Numbered from the stretch's first letter, positions 1 to 8,988 are shown. The stretch is DNA of 51,296 nucleotides from Paenibacillus terrae (GCF_000943545.1 NZ_JTHP01000050.1:1-51296), one strand, 5' to 3'. Notes: a model not told the origin generated them from the sequence alone. Translations and numbers: made by a program.

Positions 1-1
1 G

Positions 2-436
2 TCTGAGGAGCATCCTGTTTTTTCAGAAGCTCCCGTCTTCCAGCCTCCAGTCAAGCTCAAGCATTCCGGTCCCGGTCTTGCTTCTTTTATTATGTCGCTC
101 GTCAGCCTGATCGGGTATATCATTCTGGCTGTTATGGTCATTAATCTGTTGGCTCATTTCAGCCAATACCAAACCCTGGACCCAGAAGTTGTTCTGCAAC
201 AAACCGGAACCGTCCTGCTTCCTTTTGTATTTTTAGGCAGTCTGTTATTGAATTGCGCCGGGCTTGTGGTCGGCATTATTGGAATTGCGTTGAAGAACCG
301 TAAGAAAGCATTTGCCATTGCAGGGCTAATCATTAATGCGTTCATTATTTTGGGCTTCATTGCACTTCTGGCCATGGGTCTTGCCGTTCCGAGTAACACA
401 GCGGATATCTATCCTTCCTCTGTGCAATCCTTATAA
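2..436 (+). CDS. Hypothetical multi-pass membrane protein (5' end outside the window)
   Basis: The reading frame is open from base 2, so the gene starts upstream of the window. The ATG at 92 lies inside a conserved-looking stretch and is probably not the start. The visible part has a Pro/Glu-rich hydrophilic N-terminal piece, then three hydrophobic segments (about 95-165, 210-285 and 315-395) separated by a short basic KNRKK loop. This layout resembles small DUF4190-like Paenibacillus membrane proteins. No catalytic motif is visible and no function is assigned. The gene ends 32 bases before a DegV gene on the same strand and may be cotranscribed with it. Confidence 0.6.
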   Translation, partial: SEEHPVFSEAPVFQPPVKLKHSGPGLASFIMSLVSLIGYIILAVMVINLLAHFSQYQTLDPEVVLQQTGTVLLPFVFLGSLLLNCAGLVVGIIGIALKNRKKAFAIAGLIINAFIILGFIALLAMGLAVPSNTADIYPSSVQSL

Positions 437-468
437 TTTCTCCGCATCACACAGAGAGGATTCAATGT

Positions 469-1320
469 ATGAACAAAATCAAAATTTTTGCGGACAGTAC
501 CAGTGATATTCCAGTCCAATGGCGCGAACAGTACGAGATTGGCATTGTACCATTGTATACGGTGTTTGGGGATGAATCTTTAAGGGATGGTGTGGATATC
601 CAGCCAGAACAGTTATTTCAGCGCGTAAGTCGTGAGGGACATTTGCCGCGAACCGCCGCACCTTCTCCATCGGACTTTATTCAAGCCTTTGCTCCCTACA
701 TAGAACAAGGGGACGACATTTTATATATCAGTCTGTCTTCCGAGTTGTCCTCAACCTATCAAAATGCGCTGCTCGCTGCTTCCGAGTTCCCGAAAGGCCG
801 TGTTACCGTCTTTGATTCCCTGAATCTGTCGTGCGGCTTTGGCATGCTCGTGATGAAGGCCGCACGCGCCGCAGCCAACGACAGTACAATGGAACAAATT
901 GTGGACATGTTGACGAGAACCCGCCCCCTGATAGACACGGAATTCGTGATTGATACGCTCGAGTATCTGTACAAGGGCGGAAGATGCTCAGGGATGCAAA
1001 ATCTGATCGGTAGTCTGCTCAAAATTCGTCCGGTGATCAAAGTAATAGACGGAAAAATGACACCTGCTTACAAAGTACGTGGCAAACGTGAAAAGGCGCT
1101 GGATCAGATGCTGCAAAATGCCCTGAACCAGCGCGGACATATGGATAACGATATCATTATTGTCGTACATGCTTTGGCTGAGGAAGATGCGCTGATGCTG
1201 CAAGCCCGTTTACAGGAAGAGACGGGAGCGCAAGAGGTGCTGCTGACAACAGCCGGATGTGTCATTTCCAGTCATTGTGGTCCACAGACGATTGGTATAA
1301 TGTATGCCAAAAAAGAATAG
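469..1320 (+). CDS. DegV family fatty-acid-binding protein
   Basis: This 283-residue protein has the usual DegV length and motifs: an N-terminal ADSTSDIP segment, TAAPSPSDF near residue 63, and LSSELSSTYQNA near residue 88, which form the lipid-binding cleft in the family. DegV/FakB proteins bind a fatty acid and present it to a FakA-type kinase for incorporation into phospholipid. No fakA gene lies nearby, so the partner must be elsewhere. The ATG at 469 follows an AGAGAGGA ribosome binding site with good spacing. An ATG at 465 is out of frame. The function is a family-level assignment; the specific lipid cannot be read from the sequence. Confidence 0.9.
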   Translation: MNKIKIFADSTSDIPVQWREQYEIGIVPLYTVFGDESLRDGVDIQPEQLFQRVSREGHLPRTAAPSPSDFIQAFAPYIEQGDDILYISLSSELSSTYQNALLAASEFPKGRVTVFDSLNLSCGFGMLVMKAARAAANDSTMEQIVDMLTRTRPLIDTEFVIDTLEYLYKGGRCSGMQNLIGSLLKIRPVIKVIDGKMTPAYKVRGKREKALDQMLQNALNQRGHMDNDIIIVVHALAEEDALMLQARLQEETGAQEVLLTTAGCVISSHCGPQTIGIMYAKKE

Positions 1321-1331
1321 TTTCGATTGTG

Positions 1332-1364
1332 AAGCTCCTTGCCTCTACAGGTAAGGGCTTTTTT
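1332..1364 (+). terminator. Rho-independent terminator after the degV-family gene
   Basis: AAGCtCCTTGCC pairs with GGTAAGGGCTT (one bulged T) around a short loop and runs into six Ts. It lies 12 bases after the stop codon. Confidence 0.75.
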
Positions 1365-1475
1365 GTGTTTTCCAACAATTTAGCAATGAATAACTTTACT
1401 ATTTTTGATAGTATTAGTCGTCATGTGACGAACGATTCGTCTGACAATCTATCATAAAAAAGAAGGTTATAGTGA

Positions 1476-3098
1476 ATGAGCCTCATACGATCACGCTTGC
1501 TAACCAAACTTACTCTGTTGGCGACTGCCGCCATGACGATAATAACTACATCCGCTTCATGTTTAACCGTTCCCGCAGCCGCAGTCGGTGTGGCGTTTCA
1601 GGATATTTCAGACAGCTATGCTTATCAATCGATCACCTCACTGCACGCCAAAGGAATTTTGGCAGGTACACAACCCGGCTACTTTTCTCCCAAAAAGGCG
1701 GTTACGAGAGCCGAATGGGTTACCGCGCTGGATCGCACACTCGGTCTGGAACCTGTACAAGCATCGGTCTCCTCCTATCGGGATGTATCCAAACAAGCCT
1801 GGTACTACGGATGGATTGAAGCAGCCTCCCAGCTTGACGTGGTGCAGGGAGGGACATCCGCCACGTTTCAACCCAACAGCCCTGTAACCCGGCAAGAAGC
1901 AGCCTTGATGATCGCACGCCTCATACGCTCGACGGGATCAGGAGCAGCGGTTTCCACTTTTACAGACGCCAACAAGATTGCAGATTGGGCTCTTGAAGCT
2001 GTAACCACCGTGAACCGTTATGGCTTTATGAAAGGGGAGGACAACCAATTTCGCCCCACGTCTTCCCTGACCCGCGAAGAAACAGCAGCACTTCTGGAAC
2101 GGCTGCTGACGTATTCAACACAGCATGCCTCCAAAACAGCGTCCACGGCATCTTCCATCCGACTAGGCTGGCAATATGATCAGAGCGTTCAACAGTTTGA
2201 AAGCTCAGTGCTTCAATCTAACATCAACACCCTATCACCGCGCTGGTTTTTTCTAAACGAAACGGGTAATATTAGCGATCTTACAAACACCTCGCTCCTC
2301 ACCTGGTCCAAACAGCATCAAAAAAAAGTCTGGGCGATGGTAGGGAACCGTTCGAATCTAACGATGACGCACCAAATCCTGTCCAGTGATGTTTTACGGA
2401 ACAAAACCATAACTCAGCTTGCGAATGCCGTATCTACACATCATCTGGATGGGCTTGTGATTGATTTTGAAAATGTAGATGGTCAGGATCGTACCCAGCT
2501 CACGCTGTTCATCCAACAATTAAAAGCCAAGTTAAAAAGCCTGAATGCTGTGCTGGCGATCTGTGTATCTCCTGATTACGGTACAGACTGGACAGCCGCC
2601 TTTGATTATAAGCAACTTGGCGCTGCGGCAGACTATTTGATTCTGATGGGATATGACGAACATTGGGGAGGCAGCTCGACCCCCGGCTCCGTATCCTCAT
2701 TACCGTGGCTTCGTGAAAGCGTACGGCGCTTTCTACTAACCACCGACCCGGATAAAGCGATATTGGCATTGCCTTTATTCACACGGAACTGGACCCTCAA
2801 TGCCAGTGGTCAATCGGTCGCTTCGTCTGATATTTCACTGATTGAGCAAAATCAGCTTGTACCCCGTTCCACCTCCAAACCGATCTGGCATGATGATATT
2901 CAGCAGTATACGGTTTCCTACAGGGATACCCAGCTTCATAAGCTATGGTTGGAGGAAGGGCGATCCTTCACCCGTAAATACCGTTTGGGACAGGATAAAG
3001 GGGTTGCAGGCTTCGCCTACTGGTATGCAGGCGGGGCAAGCTCTGATCTATGGTCCAGTGTGAAAAATGCAGACCGTTTCGCACGGCGTGGTTTGTAA
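1476..3098 (+). CDS. Secreted S-layer-homology protein with GH18 glycosidase domain
   Basis: 540 residues. A signal peptide covers about residues 1-36. Three SLH domains follow (about 41-92, 101-151 and 162-212), each with the F/Y-x-D-V/I start and a late T-R-x-E motif; in the family these anchor proteins to pyruvylated wall polysaccharide. Residues about 226-540 form a GH18 barrel with the catalytic signature DGLVIDFE at 325-332, E332 being the expected acid. The MGYDEHWGG segment is also typical. GH18 SLH proteins cleave chitin or peptidoglycan-type N-acetylglucosamine polymers, often as cortical or autolytic enzymes; the substrate is not certain here. The ATG at 1476 is preceded by AGAAGG at 9 bases; a GTG at 1472 is out of frame. 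The gene stands alone between two terminators. Confidence 0.88.
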   Translation: MSLIRSRLLTKLTLLATAAMTIITTSASCLTVPAAAVGVAFQDISDSYAYQSITSLHAKGILAGTQPGYFSPKKAVTRAEWVTALDRTLGLEPVQASVSSYRDVSKQAWYYGWIEAASQLDVVQGGTSATFQPNSPVTRQEAALMIARLIRSTGSGAAVSTFTDANKIADWALEAVTTVNRYGFMKGEDNQFRPTSSLTREETAALLERLLTYSTQHASKTASTASSIRLGWQYDQSVQQFESSVLQSNINTLSPRWFFLNETGNISDLTNTSLLTWSKQHQKKVWAMVGNRSNLTMTHQILSSDVLRNKTITQLANAVSTHHLDGLVIDFENVDGQDRTQLTLFIQQLKAKLKSLNAVLAICVSPDYGTDWTAAFDYKQLGAAADYLILMGYDEHWGGSSTPGSVSSLPWLRESVRRFLLTTDPDKAILALPLFTRNWTLNASGQSVASSDISLIEQNQLVPRSTSKPIWHDDIQQYTVSYRDTQLHKLWLEEGRSFTRKYRLGQDKGVAGFAYWYAGGASSDLWSSVKNADRFARRGL

Positions 3099-3103
3099 AA
3101 GCC

Positions 3104-3148
3104 AAAAAACCTTCAACTCCACTTTTAGCGTGAGGTTGAAGGTTTTTT
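3104..3148. terminator. Bidirectional terminator between converging genes
   Basis: A 14-bp arm AAAAAACCTTCAAC pairs with GTTGAAGGTTTTTT, with A and T tracts on the two sides, so it can stop transcription from both the GH18 gene and the converging amidohydrolase gene. Confidence 0.9.
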
Positions 3149-3168
3149 GCATACATATTATCGTCCGT

Positions 3169-4758
3169 CTATGACCGGTATGCAACGATTCCGTTCACAA
3201 CCGTCATGCGTGCTTTAACGTCAAGTAAAGCCTGTGGCCGCTCAGACAAGTCCCGGTCAATGACCGTAAAATCGGCGGCTTTGCCTACAGCCATCGAACC
3301 CCGTTCATCCGCTTCTCCCGCAGCCACTGCACTTCCGAGGGTAAAGAGATGAATAGCTTCGTGAATGTCCAGCTTTTTATCTGGAAGATACCCCTCATAC
3401 GTCTCTCCCGGCTTGGTGCGGGTCACAGCGGCATGCATACCGAGAAAAGGGTCCAACGGCTCAATCGGCGCGTCACTGCCGCCAGCACATGGAATACCTG
3501 CGTCCAGCAGCTTCTTCCAGGCATACAAATATTCGGTACGTCCCTCGCCAACCCGATCCAGTACCCACGGGAAATCACTTGCTACAAAACGCGGCTGGAT
3601 GTCCGCAATTAGCGGCAGCTTCGCCATTCTCTTGACCAAATCGGCAGTCAGCACCTGTCCATGGATCAGACGATCCGGCAAGCCACTTTCCTCCGTTAGC
3701 GCATGGGCTTCCATCGCTGTTAAAATCATATGCGCCGCCCCATCCCCTATCGCATGTACAGCGACCGGAAAACCTGCGGCTCTGACAGCCGCCACCATCT
3801 GGTTCAGCTCTGGCTGCGGTTGAATCGCCATGCCACTGGTATGTGGAGCATCGCTATAGGGCGCAGACAATAGCGCAGTTCTTCCACCAATCGCACCATC
3901 GGCAAACATTTTTACCGCACCGATTTTAAACCACTCATTTCCGTCACCAGCACGCAACCCTTTCGCTTTCACTTCCTCCATGAACGGATGATAGATGAGC
4001 TGATGCGTGCGAAAAGCAATGCCTTCCTCCCTCAGCTCCCTGTAAATCCGCTGCATAGTGTCCACGCTTCCCAGAAAACGCAAATCCTCCGTGTGTGCAG
4101 CCGTCAGACCGAGTCGTAGTGCATCCAGACAAGCTCGGCGGATTGCATCTTTTTTAACCGAATAATCCGGCTCTGGCTGCACACTTGTAAAGGCAGTGGA
4201 CGCTTCCTCATAAATCAATCCGTTCAACTGTCCATCCGCATTTCTTCCGTAGGCTCCCGAAGCCGGATCAGGAGTGTTCTCGCCAATACCTGCACGCCGA
4301 TACGCTTCTGAATTCGCCAGAAACGTATGAAAGCATGTACGAGTCAAATATACCGGGTGCTGATCCGTAATGGCATCCAGCTCTGAGAGGGTCGGAATCT
4401 CAACAGGAATAAACGCATTTTCGTTCCAGTTCAGCCCTAAAATCCATTCTCCCGGCGGTGTGAGCGCAACCCGTTTGCGCAGCATATCAAGCATCTCATC
4501 CTTCGAGGTAGCCGACGTAAAATCCAGCATCGCCAGCTTCATGCCATGCATGGACAAATGCATATGGGAATCGGTCAAGCCCGGCAACACATAAGCGTCC
4601 TCCCAATCCACCGTGTCATATTCCTTACCCGACAATTGCAATTCAAGCTCCCGTGCTTGTCCGATGGCCTGTATGATGCCGTTTTGTACAATGACCGAAT
4701 CTCCCTTGGCAACCCCTTCCCCATACAGCTTGCCGTGCTTGAACAATGTTAGTGTCAA
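3169..4758 (-). CDS. Amidohydrolase family protein (YtcJ-like, amidohydrolase_3)
   Basis: 529 residues, close to the normal length for YtcJ-like metal-dependent amidohydrolases. The metal-binding HxH is in DSHMHLSMH at about 63-71. A later VHAIGDGAAH and a GGSDAPIEPLDPF segment supply the remaining His and Asp ligands of the TIM-barrel fold. The family hydrolyses amide or related C-N bonds; the substrate of this subfamily is mostly unknown, so only the reaction class is claimed. The start appears to be TTG at 4758, since no ATG lies between it and the AAAGGAG ribosome binding site about 10 bases upstream, and the sequence from there matches the expected family N-terminus. It may be followed by the phosphopantetheinyl transferase gene on the same strand only as an upstream neighbour, with 85 bases between them. 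Confidence 0.88.
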   Translation of the reverse strand: MTLTLFKHGKLYGEGVAKGDSVIVQNGIIQAIGQARELELQLSGKEYDTVDWEDAYVLPGLTDSHMHLSMHGMKLAMLDFTSATSKDEMLDMLRKRVALTPPGEWILGLNWNENAFIPVEIPTLSELDAITDQHPVYLTRTCFHTFLANSEAYRRAGIGENTPDPASGAYGRNADGQLNGLIYEEASTAFTSVQPEPDYSVKKDAIRRACLDALRLGLTAAHTEDLRFLGSVDTMQRIYRELREEGIAFRTHQLIYHPFMEEVKAKGLRAGDGNEWFKIGAVKMFADGAIGGRTALLSAPYSDAPHTSGMAIQPQPELNQMVAAVRAAGFPVAVHAIGDGAAHMILTAMEAHALTEESGLPDRLIHGQVLTADLVKRMAKLPLIADIQPRFVASDFPWVLDRVGEGRTEYLYAWKKLLDAGIPCAGGSDAPIEPLDPFLGMHAAVTRTKPGETYEGYLPDKKLDIHEAIHLFTLGSAVAAGEADERGSMAVGKAADFTVIDRDLSERPQALLDVKARMTVVNGIVAYRS

Positions 4759-4843
4759 CGCAGCTCATCTCCTTTTTTTCAACTATATAAACCGAACTAA
4801 AGAGCTACTATAGCGCCACTGTGCAGTCGGATGGTGCTTCATA

Positions 4844-5542
4844 TCACGCCTGTGCTGCCGATTCCAGGCATAGTGTATGTATGTCTACCTGCTGCACCAG
4901 ATCGGCAAAGTGGTCATGCATTGCACAGACAGCCATTTTGTAGTGTCCATCAATCTCATACTGTTTAAAATGACAATACTCGCTGGTAAAGCCTTCCGTC
5001 GTAAAACCGATCAACGGACGCTCACTTAAATCGAATGAAAATGACTTTAGCGGCAGCGTTAATCCCTGCCCTTCGGCCTTCACAAAGCTTTCCTTGAGCG
5101 TCCACAGATCGTAAAAATAGGATAAGCGGCTCTCCGCCTTCTGACGCATCAACGTATCATACTCCTTGTCCGAAAAGCACACCCTCCCCACCTCAAAATC
5201 AATAGGACGGAGCTGTTCAATGTCGATTCCGAGCGAATGATCATCCACGGCGCATACCACCCATTTTCCCGAGTGAGAAACATTAAAATGGAATGCGGGT
5301 GCATTCAACAAGGAAGGCTTGCCGAAAGCATTATATGTAAATTGAAGACTGGCGTTGGAAACCTTCAATTGCCGACAGGCCAACCACCTTAACAACACAT
5401 CGGCGTATAAGCCCCTTAAAGCATCTTCCCGATGTAAAAAACGATCCAGCTTCTGTCGCCTTTCAGTCGAAACCCGGTTCAGCAGTGACTCGTAATGATC
5501 GTCTGCCTCCGGCTTGCTCGTGTCAATCGCATATATTTCCAT
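4844..5542 (-). CDS. Sfp-type 4'-phosphopantetheinyl transferase
   Basis: This enzyme moves the phosphopantetheine arm from coenzyme A to a serine of carrier proteins, activating peptide and polyketide synthases. At 232 residues it has the Sfp two-lobed length. The three signature motifs are visible: NVSHSG at 87-92, GIDIE at 105-109 (Mg-binding Asp and Glu), and W147-x-x-K150-E151-S152, the WxxKES motif. The ATG at 5542 follows a GGGGG-rich ribosome binding site. No synthetase cluster is in the window, so it probably serves carrier proteins encoded elsewhere. Confidence 0.93.
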   Translation of the reverse strand: MEIYAIDTSKPEADDHYESLLNRVSTERRQKLDRFLHREDALRGLYADVLLRWLACRQLKVSNASLQFTYNAFGKPSLLNAPAFHFNVSHSGKWVVCAVDDHSLGIDIEQLRPIDFEVGRVCFSDKEYDTLMRQKAESRLSYFYDLWTLKESFVKAEGQGLTLPLKSFSFDLSERPLIGFTTEGFTSEYCHFKQYEIDGHYKMAVCAMHDHFADLVQQVDIHTLCLESAAQA

Positions 5543-5768
5543 GATTGGCCCCCTATGCCGTAATAAATATCAGCCCATCCATAACTTCACCGCTCTATTG
5601 GAAATTCATTGGAAGTTTATCGTCTGCGGTGTACATGGTCAATATACTACTCTAGCACTTTCAATTCAATATGGATACAATTGGGATATAACCCTCTTGC
5701 TGCTCACATCGCATCATCAGACAGGTGATAGGCATCAGCATGAAGAGCTATTCAGTACAAACCATTTT

Positions 5769-5782
5769 TGTAAGCGCTTTAA
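5769..5782 (+). promoter_or_regulatory. cre-like catabolite repression site before the GH43 gene
   Basis: TGTAAGCGCTTTAA fits the CcpA consensus TGWAARCGYTWNCW except near the 3' end. It lies 24 bases before the start codon, where CcpA binding would block transcription. This is inferred from sequence match only. Confidence 0.55.
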
Positions 5783-5806
5783 AAACATACAGAGGAGGAC
5801 GAAACA

Positions 5807-7273
5807 ATGAAATATGATTTTGCCGTCTTACTGTGTATTATGCTCGCTGCTTTGCTGTCGTTGAGCATTTTCCAGATGTTTTCACCGAAGATTGCTTCAG
5901 CGGCCCCAGCGAATGTTGTGAATGGCATTCAGTTTAAAGATACAGCTGGAAACGTGGTTCATGCTCATGGGGGCGGTATGATTAAGGTAGACGGTTACTA
6001 CTACTGGTTTGGTGAAAATCGCAACCCCAACGGCACATTCAAGGCTGTATCCGCCTACCGTTCCTCTGATTTAAGAAACTGGGAATTCCGCAAAAACGTG
6101 CTAACTAGCAGTTCCGCAGTAGAGCTGAATGTTTCGAATATTGAACGTCCAAAAGTCATTTATAATGAGAAAACACGCAAATACGTATTGTGGATGCACA
6201 AGGAAAATGGAGTTAATTACAACGAAGCCCGGGTGGCAGTTGCCTCTTCCGATACTGTGGACGGGGATTACACCTATCAGGGCAGCTTCCGTCCTCTGGA
6301 TTACGATTCACGGGATATGACTGTGTACAACGACAATGGTACGGCTTACCTGATTTCTGCTACCCGTGTGAATGCCGATTTGAACATTTATCGTCTGACA
6401 CCGGATTTTCTGCAAGTTGAAGCGCTGGTGGCCACGCTCTGGCCGGGACAATATCGTGAAGCTCCGGCAATGTTCAAAAAAGGAGACGTCTACTTCCTGA
6501 TCACATCCGGGGCAACAGGCTGGAATCCCAACCAAGCCAAGTATGCTACGGCATCCAGCATTGAAGGTACGTGGAGTAACACGATTAACTTCGGAGACAG
6601 TACGACCTACGGTTCACAGTCGGCCTACGTAATTCCGGTAGAAGGTACTCAGACGACCTCGTACCTGTATTTGGGCGACCGTTGGGCCGGAGCGTGGAGC
6701 GGTCCTGTGCAGGATTCACAATATGTATGGCTGCCGCTGCGTTTTCCAACCGGGACTTCTTTGGCTATGGACTGGTTTGACAGTATGAACATCGACACCG
6801 CCAGCGGGGTGGTTCAAGGCGTAACTACGCCAATCGCCATTGATCCGGACGGATACTATCAGCTGGTAAGCCGCAAGAGCAACAAGCCGCTGAATGTAAT
6901 TGACGGTGCAACCACGGATGGAGCGGATCTGGAACAGCGTGCGGATTCGGGAGCATCCAGCCAGCAATGGCAGCTCAAAGACGCAGGCGGCGGATATTAC
7001 AAAATCGTCAACCGCAACAGTGGCAAGCTGATCGGCGTTGAGAACGGAGCTACTGCGGACGGCGCAGTCATCGAGCAGTGGAGCGATGGAGGCTGGTCCA
7101 GCCAGCAATGGCAACTGGTATCTGTAACCGGAGGTTATTACAAGCTGAAAAACCGGGCAACGGGCAAACTGATCGACATTTCCGAAGGCACTACCGCCGA
7201 TGGCGCCAAAGCGATTCAATGGGGGGATAACGGCGGAACGAATCAGCATTTTCGTGTAGTGAAGGTAATTTAG
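5807..7273 (+). CDS. Secreted GH43 (subfamily 24-like) beta-galactanase with C-terminal ricin-type lectin
   Basis: 488 residues with a signal peptide (about 1-33), a five-bladed GH43 propeller (about 35-340) and a ricin-type carbohydrate-binding domain (about 348-488) with repeated SSQQWQL motifs. Three candidate active-site residues stand in family positions: E113 in NIERP, E218 in YREAP and Q271 in YGSQSAY. In characterised exo-beta-1,3-galactanases of GH43_24 a Gln replaces the usual catalytic base, which suits this protein. Its likely target is the beta-1,3-galactan backbone of plant arabinogalactan proteins. The start ATG follows AGAGGAGG, and a cre-like site just upstream suggests glucose repression. 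Substrate is inferred; other GH43 activities remain possible. Confidence 0.85.
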   Translation: MKYDFAVLLCIMLAALLSLSIFQMFSPKIASAAPANVVNGIQFKDTAGNVVHAHGGGMIKVDGYYYWFGENRNPNGTFKAVSAYRSSDLRNWEFRKNVLTSSSAVELNVSNIERPKVIYNEKTRKYVLWMHKENGVNYNEARVAVASSDTVDGDYTYQGSFRPLDYDSRDMTVYNDNGTAYLISATRVNADLNIYRLTPDFLQVEALVATLWPGQYREAPAMFKKGDVYFLITSGATGWNPNQAKYATASSIEGTWSNTINFGDSTTYGSQSAYVIPVEGTQTTSYLYLGDRWAGAWSGPVQDSQYVWLPLRFPTGTSLAMDWFDSMNIDTASGVVQGVTTPIAIDPDGYYQLVSRKSNKPLNVIDGATTDGADLEQRADSGASSQQWQLKDAGGGYYKIVNRNSGKLIGVENGATADGAVIEQWSDGGWSSQQWQLVSVTGGYYKLKNRATGKLIDISEGTTADGAKAIQWGDNGGTNQHFRVVKVI

Positions 7274-7343
7274 TTCGTTCATCGTCGAACAGACATCATC
7301 GTCATTGAAGCAGTAGCTTCCTTCAAGTGATTCAGTTATTTCT

Positions 7344-7397
7344 AAAAAAGCCGTTCTCCCCAGCAGATCACTGCTAACGGAAGAACGGCTTCTTTTT
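7344..7397. terminator. Bidirectional terminator between GH43 gene and thioesterase gene
   Basis: AAGCCGTTCT pairs with AGAACGGCTT, with an inner CAGCAG/CTGCT stem, an A-tract before and a T-tract after. It sits between converging genes. Confidence 0.85.
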
Positions 7398-7468
7398 GCG
7401 GGAAAATGATGGTTGAACCTGTATGTGGGCTATCCCTTGTCCAGATCGGCTTGAAGCGCGTCAGGACG

Positions 7469-7984
7469 TTACAGCTCCCACGGATAATCTGTCGTGAGGA
7501 AGCTCGCCAGTTGCTTGCTTTCCTCCCTGCGCTGACGTCGTATCGCTGCACGAGACGGCGCGGTCTGGTGCAGTTGTAATTCCTCTTCTGTCTCTGGAAT
7601 GACCTGCGGCACGATCACTTTACGGTTGTTCTCGTCCAGCGCCACAAAGGTCAGGAAGGCGGTGGCTGCGATTTTCCGGTCGCCAGTCATCAGTCCTTCG
7701 CGAATTACCTTCACGAAGACCTCCATAGAGCTACGGCCTGTCCAGGTAACGAACGCCTCCAGCGTGACAGAATCGCTCGGATGAATGGGCAGCAAAAAAT
7801 CCACCGAATCCGTAGACGCCGTGACCGTATTCGTGCGGCATAGCTTGGAGGCTGCGATAGACGCAATATCGTCGATATACGACATCAATCGGCCTCCGAA
7901 GAGCGTGTTATGATTGTTGATATCGTTGGGAAATACACGGGACGTCTTGAAGCAGTAGGTTTCTCGGATGTACTTGCTTTCCAT
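7469..7984 (-). CDS. Acyl-CoA thioesterase (hotdog fold, YkhA-like)
   Basis: 171 residues, the usual length for single-hotdog acyl-CoA hydrolases. NDINNHNTLFGGRLMSYID at about 21-39 carries the conserved Asn-x-x-Gly-G segment with the helix start, and the D41-x-x-A region follows it. These enzymes split acyl-CoA thioesters to free acid and CoA in the cytosol; the chain length is not predictable. The ATG at 7984 follows AGAGGAAAG. The gene is monocistronic and ends at the shared terminator at 7344-7397. Confidence 0.9.
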   Translation of the reverse strand: MESKYIRETYCFKTSRVFPNDINNHNTLFGGRLMSYIDDIASIAASKLCRTNTVTASTDSVDFLLPIHPSDSVTLEAFVTWTGRSSMEVFVKVIREGLMTGDRKIAATAFLTFVALDENNRKVIVPQVIPETEEELQLHQTAPSRAAIRRQRREESKQLASFLTTDYPWEL

Positions 7985-8063
7985 GGGTTCTCTTTCCTCT
8001 CTTTTCCTCGTAGCTATCTTTTTATATAGTGGGAGCCTGTTTTAGACTGTGCTAATCATCCCA

Positions 8064-8612
8064 CTAATCCGCATAATAAATCAATACATAAAAATCCGCA
8101 TCCTCATCCGACTCATTACGGTACGTATGAAGGTCAGTCACTTGAAATTGCACAGCATCCCCTGCGCTCAGTTTAAGCTGTTGTTCCTGCATTTCAAAGT
8201 ACATTTCCCCGCGGATCATGAGAATCGATTCTTCTCCCAGATGCTTCTCTGCCTGATGTGTAAAGCCCGGCTTCAGACTTACGGTGAACACCTCGAACTT
8301 TTTTTCCGAATGATACGGGAAGATAGGGTAAACAAAATAGTTACCATCCTCATCAATCACCGGATACAGGTCTTCTCTGCTAATTTTCGTAATTTGCGGC
8401 GGGTCTTCCTTAAGAAAGGAGGAAAAGGAAACGTGCAAGCCGTTGGCAATTTTCCAAAGTGTGGTAACCGTAGGATTGGATTTTCCCTTCTCAATCTGGG
8501 CCAGCATTCCTTTGCTAACCCCTGTCATTTCAGCCACTTTATCCAGACTAAGTCCTCTAGTCTTCCTGATTTGAGCCAAATTTGAGCCGATAATATACTG
8601 CATTGAATCCAC
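8064..8612 (-). CDS. XRE-family transcriptional regulator with C-terminal cupin domain
   Basis: The protein has an N-terminal helix-turn-helix (about residues 8-62, with LSLDKVAEMTGVSKGML) and a cupin barrel (about 110-180, with FTHQAEKHLGEES and an RGEMYFEM strand). Such regulators bind DNA through the first part and sense a small ligand through the cupin. A longer frame begins at 8648, but GAGGAGG at 8621-8627 sits 8 bases before an in-frame GTG at 8610-8612, so GTG is the preferred start (182 residues). No transporter or enzyme target lies next to it, so its regulon cannot be named. Confidence 0.88.
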   Translation of the reverse strand: MDSMQYIIGSNLAQIRKTRGLSLDKVAEMTGVSKGMLAQIEKGKSNPTVTTLWKIANGLHVSFSSFLKEDPPQITKISREDLYPVIDEDGNYFVYPIFPYHSEKKFEVFTVSLKPGFTHQAEKHLGEESILMIRGEMYFEMQEQQLKLSAGDAVQFQVTDLHTYRNESDEDADFYVLIYYAD

Positions 8613-8784
8613 AGACCCTACCTCCTCGTATCCAAAAAGTCTATACAAGAAGAATACACAAAAGTATGTCCGCTGTAATTAGTTTTGTCATTAGTACAGC
8701 CCATAAACGCCACTTTCTGTATTATCATTCGGTGGAGATCCATTCGAAAATGAATCTACACATAAGTCTGTACAGATCTTTTGC

Positions 8785-8879
8785 AATTTAGGATACACGA
8801 CTCATTATCCTATCCAATATAAAAAAGTGTCAAATTGAAAAATCAATTTGACACTTTAATTTTTATATGTCGTGAATTG
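8785..8879. repeat. Dispersed intergenic repeat, copy 1, with perfect hairpin
   Basis: The segment contains a perfect 14-bp inverted repeat (8824-8837 and 8844-8857, arm AAAGTGTCAAATTG, loop AAAAAT). It is flanked by TATCCAATATAAAAA on the left and ATATGTCGTGAATTG on the right. Both flanks recur at 28729-28811. The hairpin could end transcription on either strand, but the shared flanks show it is more than a terminator. The rest of the gap 8613-8988 holds no gene I can support. Confidence 0.7.
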
Positions 8880-8988
8880 TACCCCATATGCTGTAAGTCA
8901 AAGATCACCTACCTGCTGTTTATCGGGTTCGTCCAGATCATGATGCGTCTAGTTGGTATGTCTATGCATTCAAAGAGATCAACAGAGT

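Noticed and set aside
3365..3823. A 152-codon plus-strand frame inside the amidohydrolase gene
   Set aside because: It is an opposite-strand shadow of a gene with clear metal-binding motifs.
6716..7282. A 188-codon frame on the minus strand inside the GH43 gene
   Set aside because: It shadows a clear gene on the other strand and shows no domain or start signal.
8049..8585. A 178-codon plus-strand frame antisense to the XRE-cupin regulator
   Set aside because: It lacks a ribosome binding site and recognisable domain, and its length is explained by the opposite reading frame.
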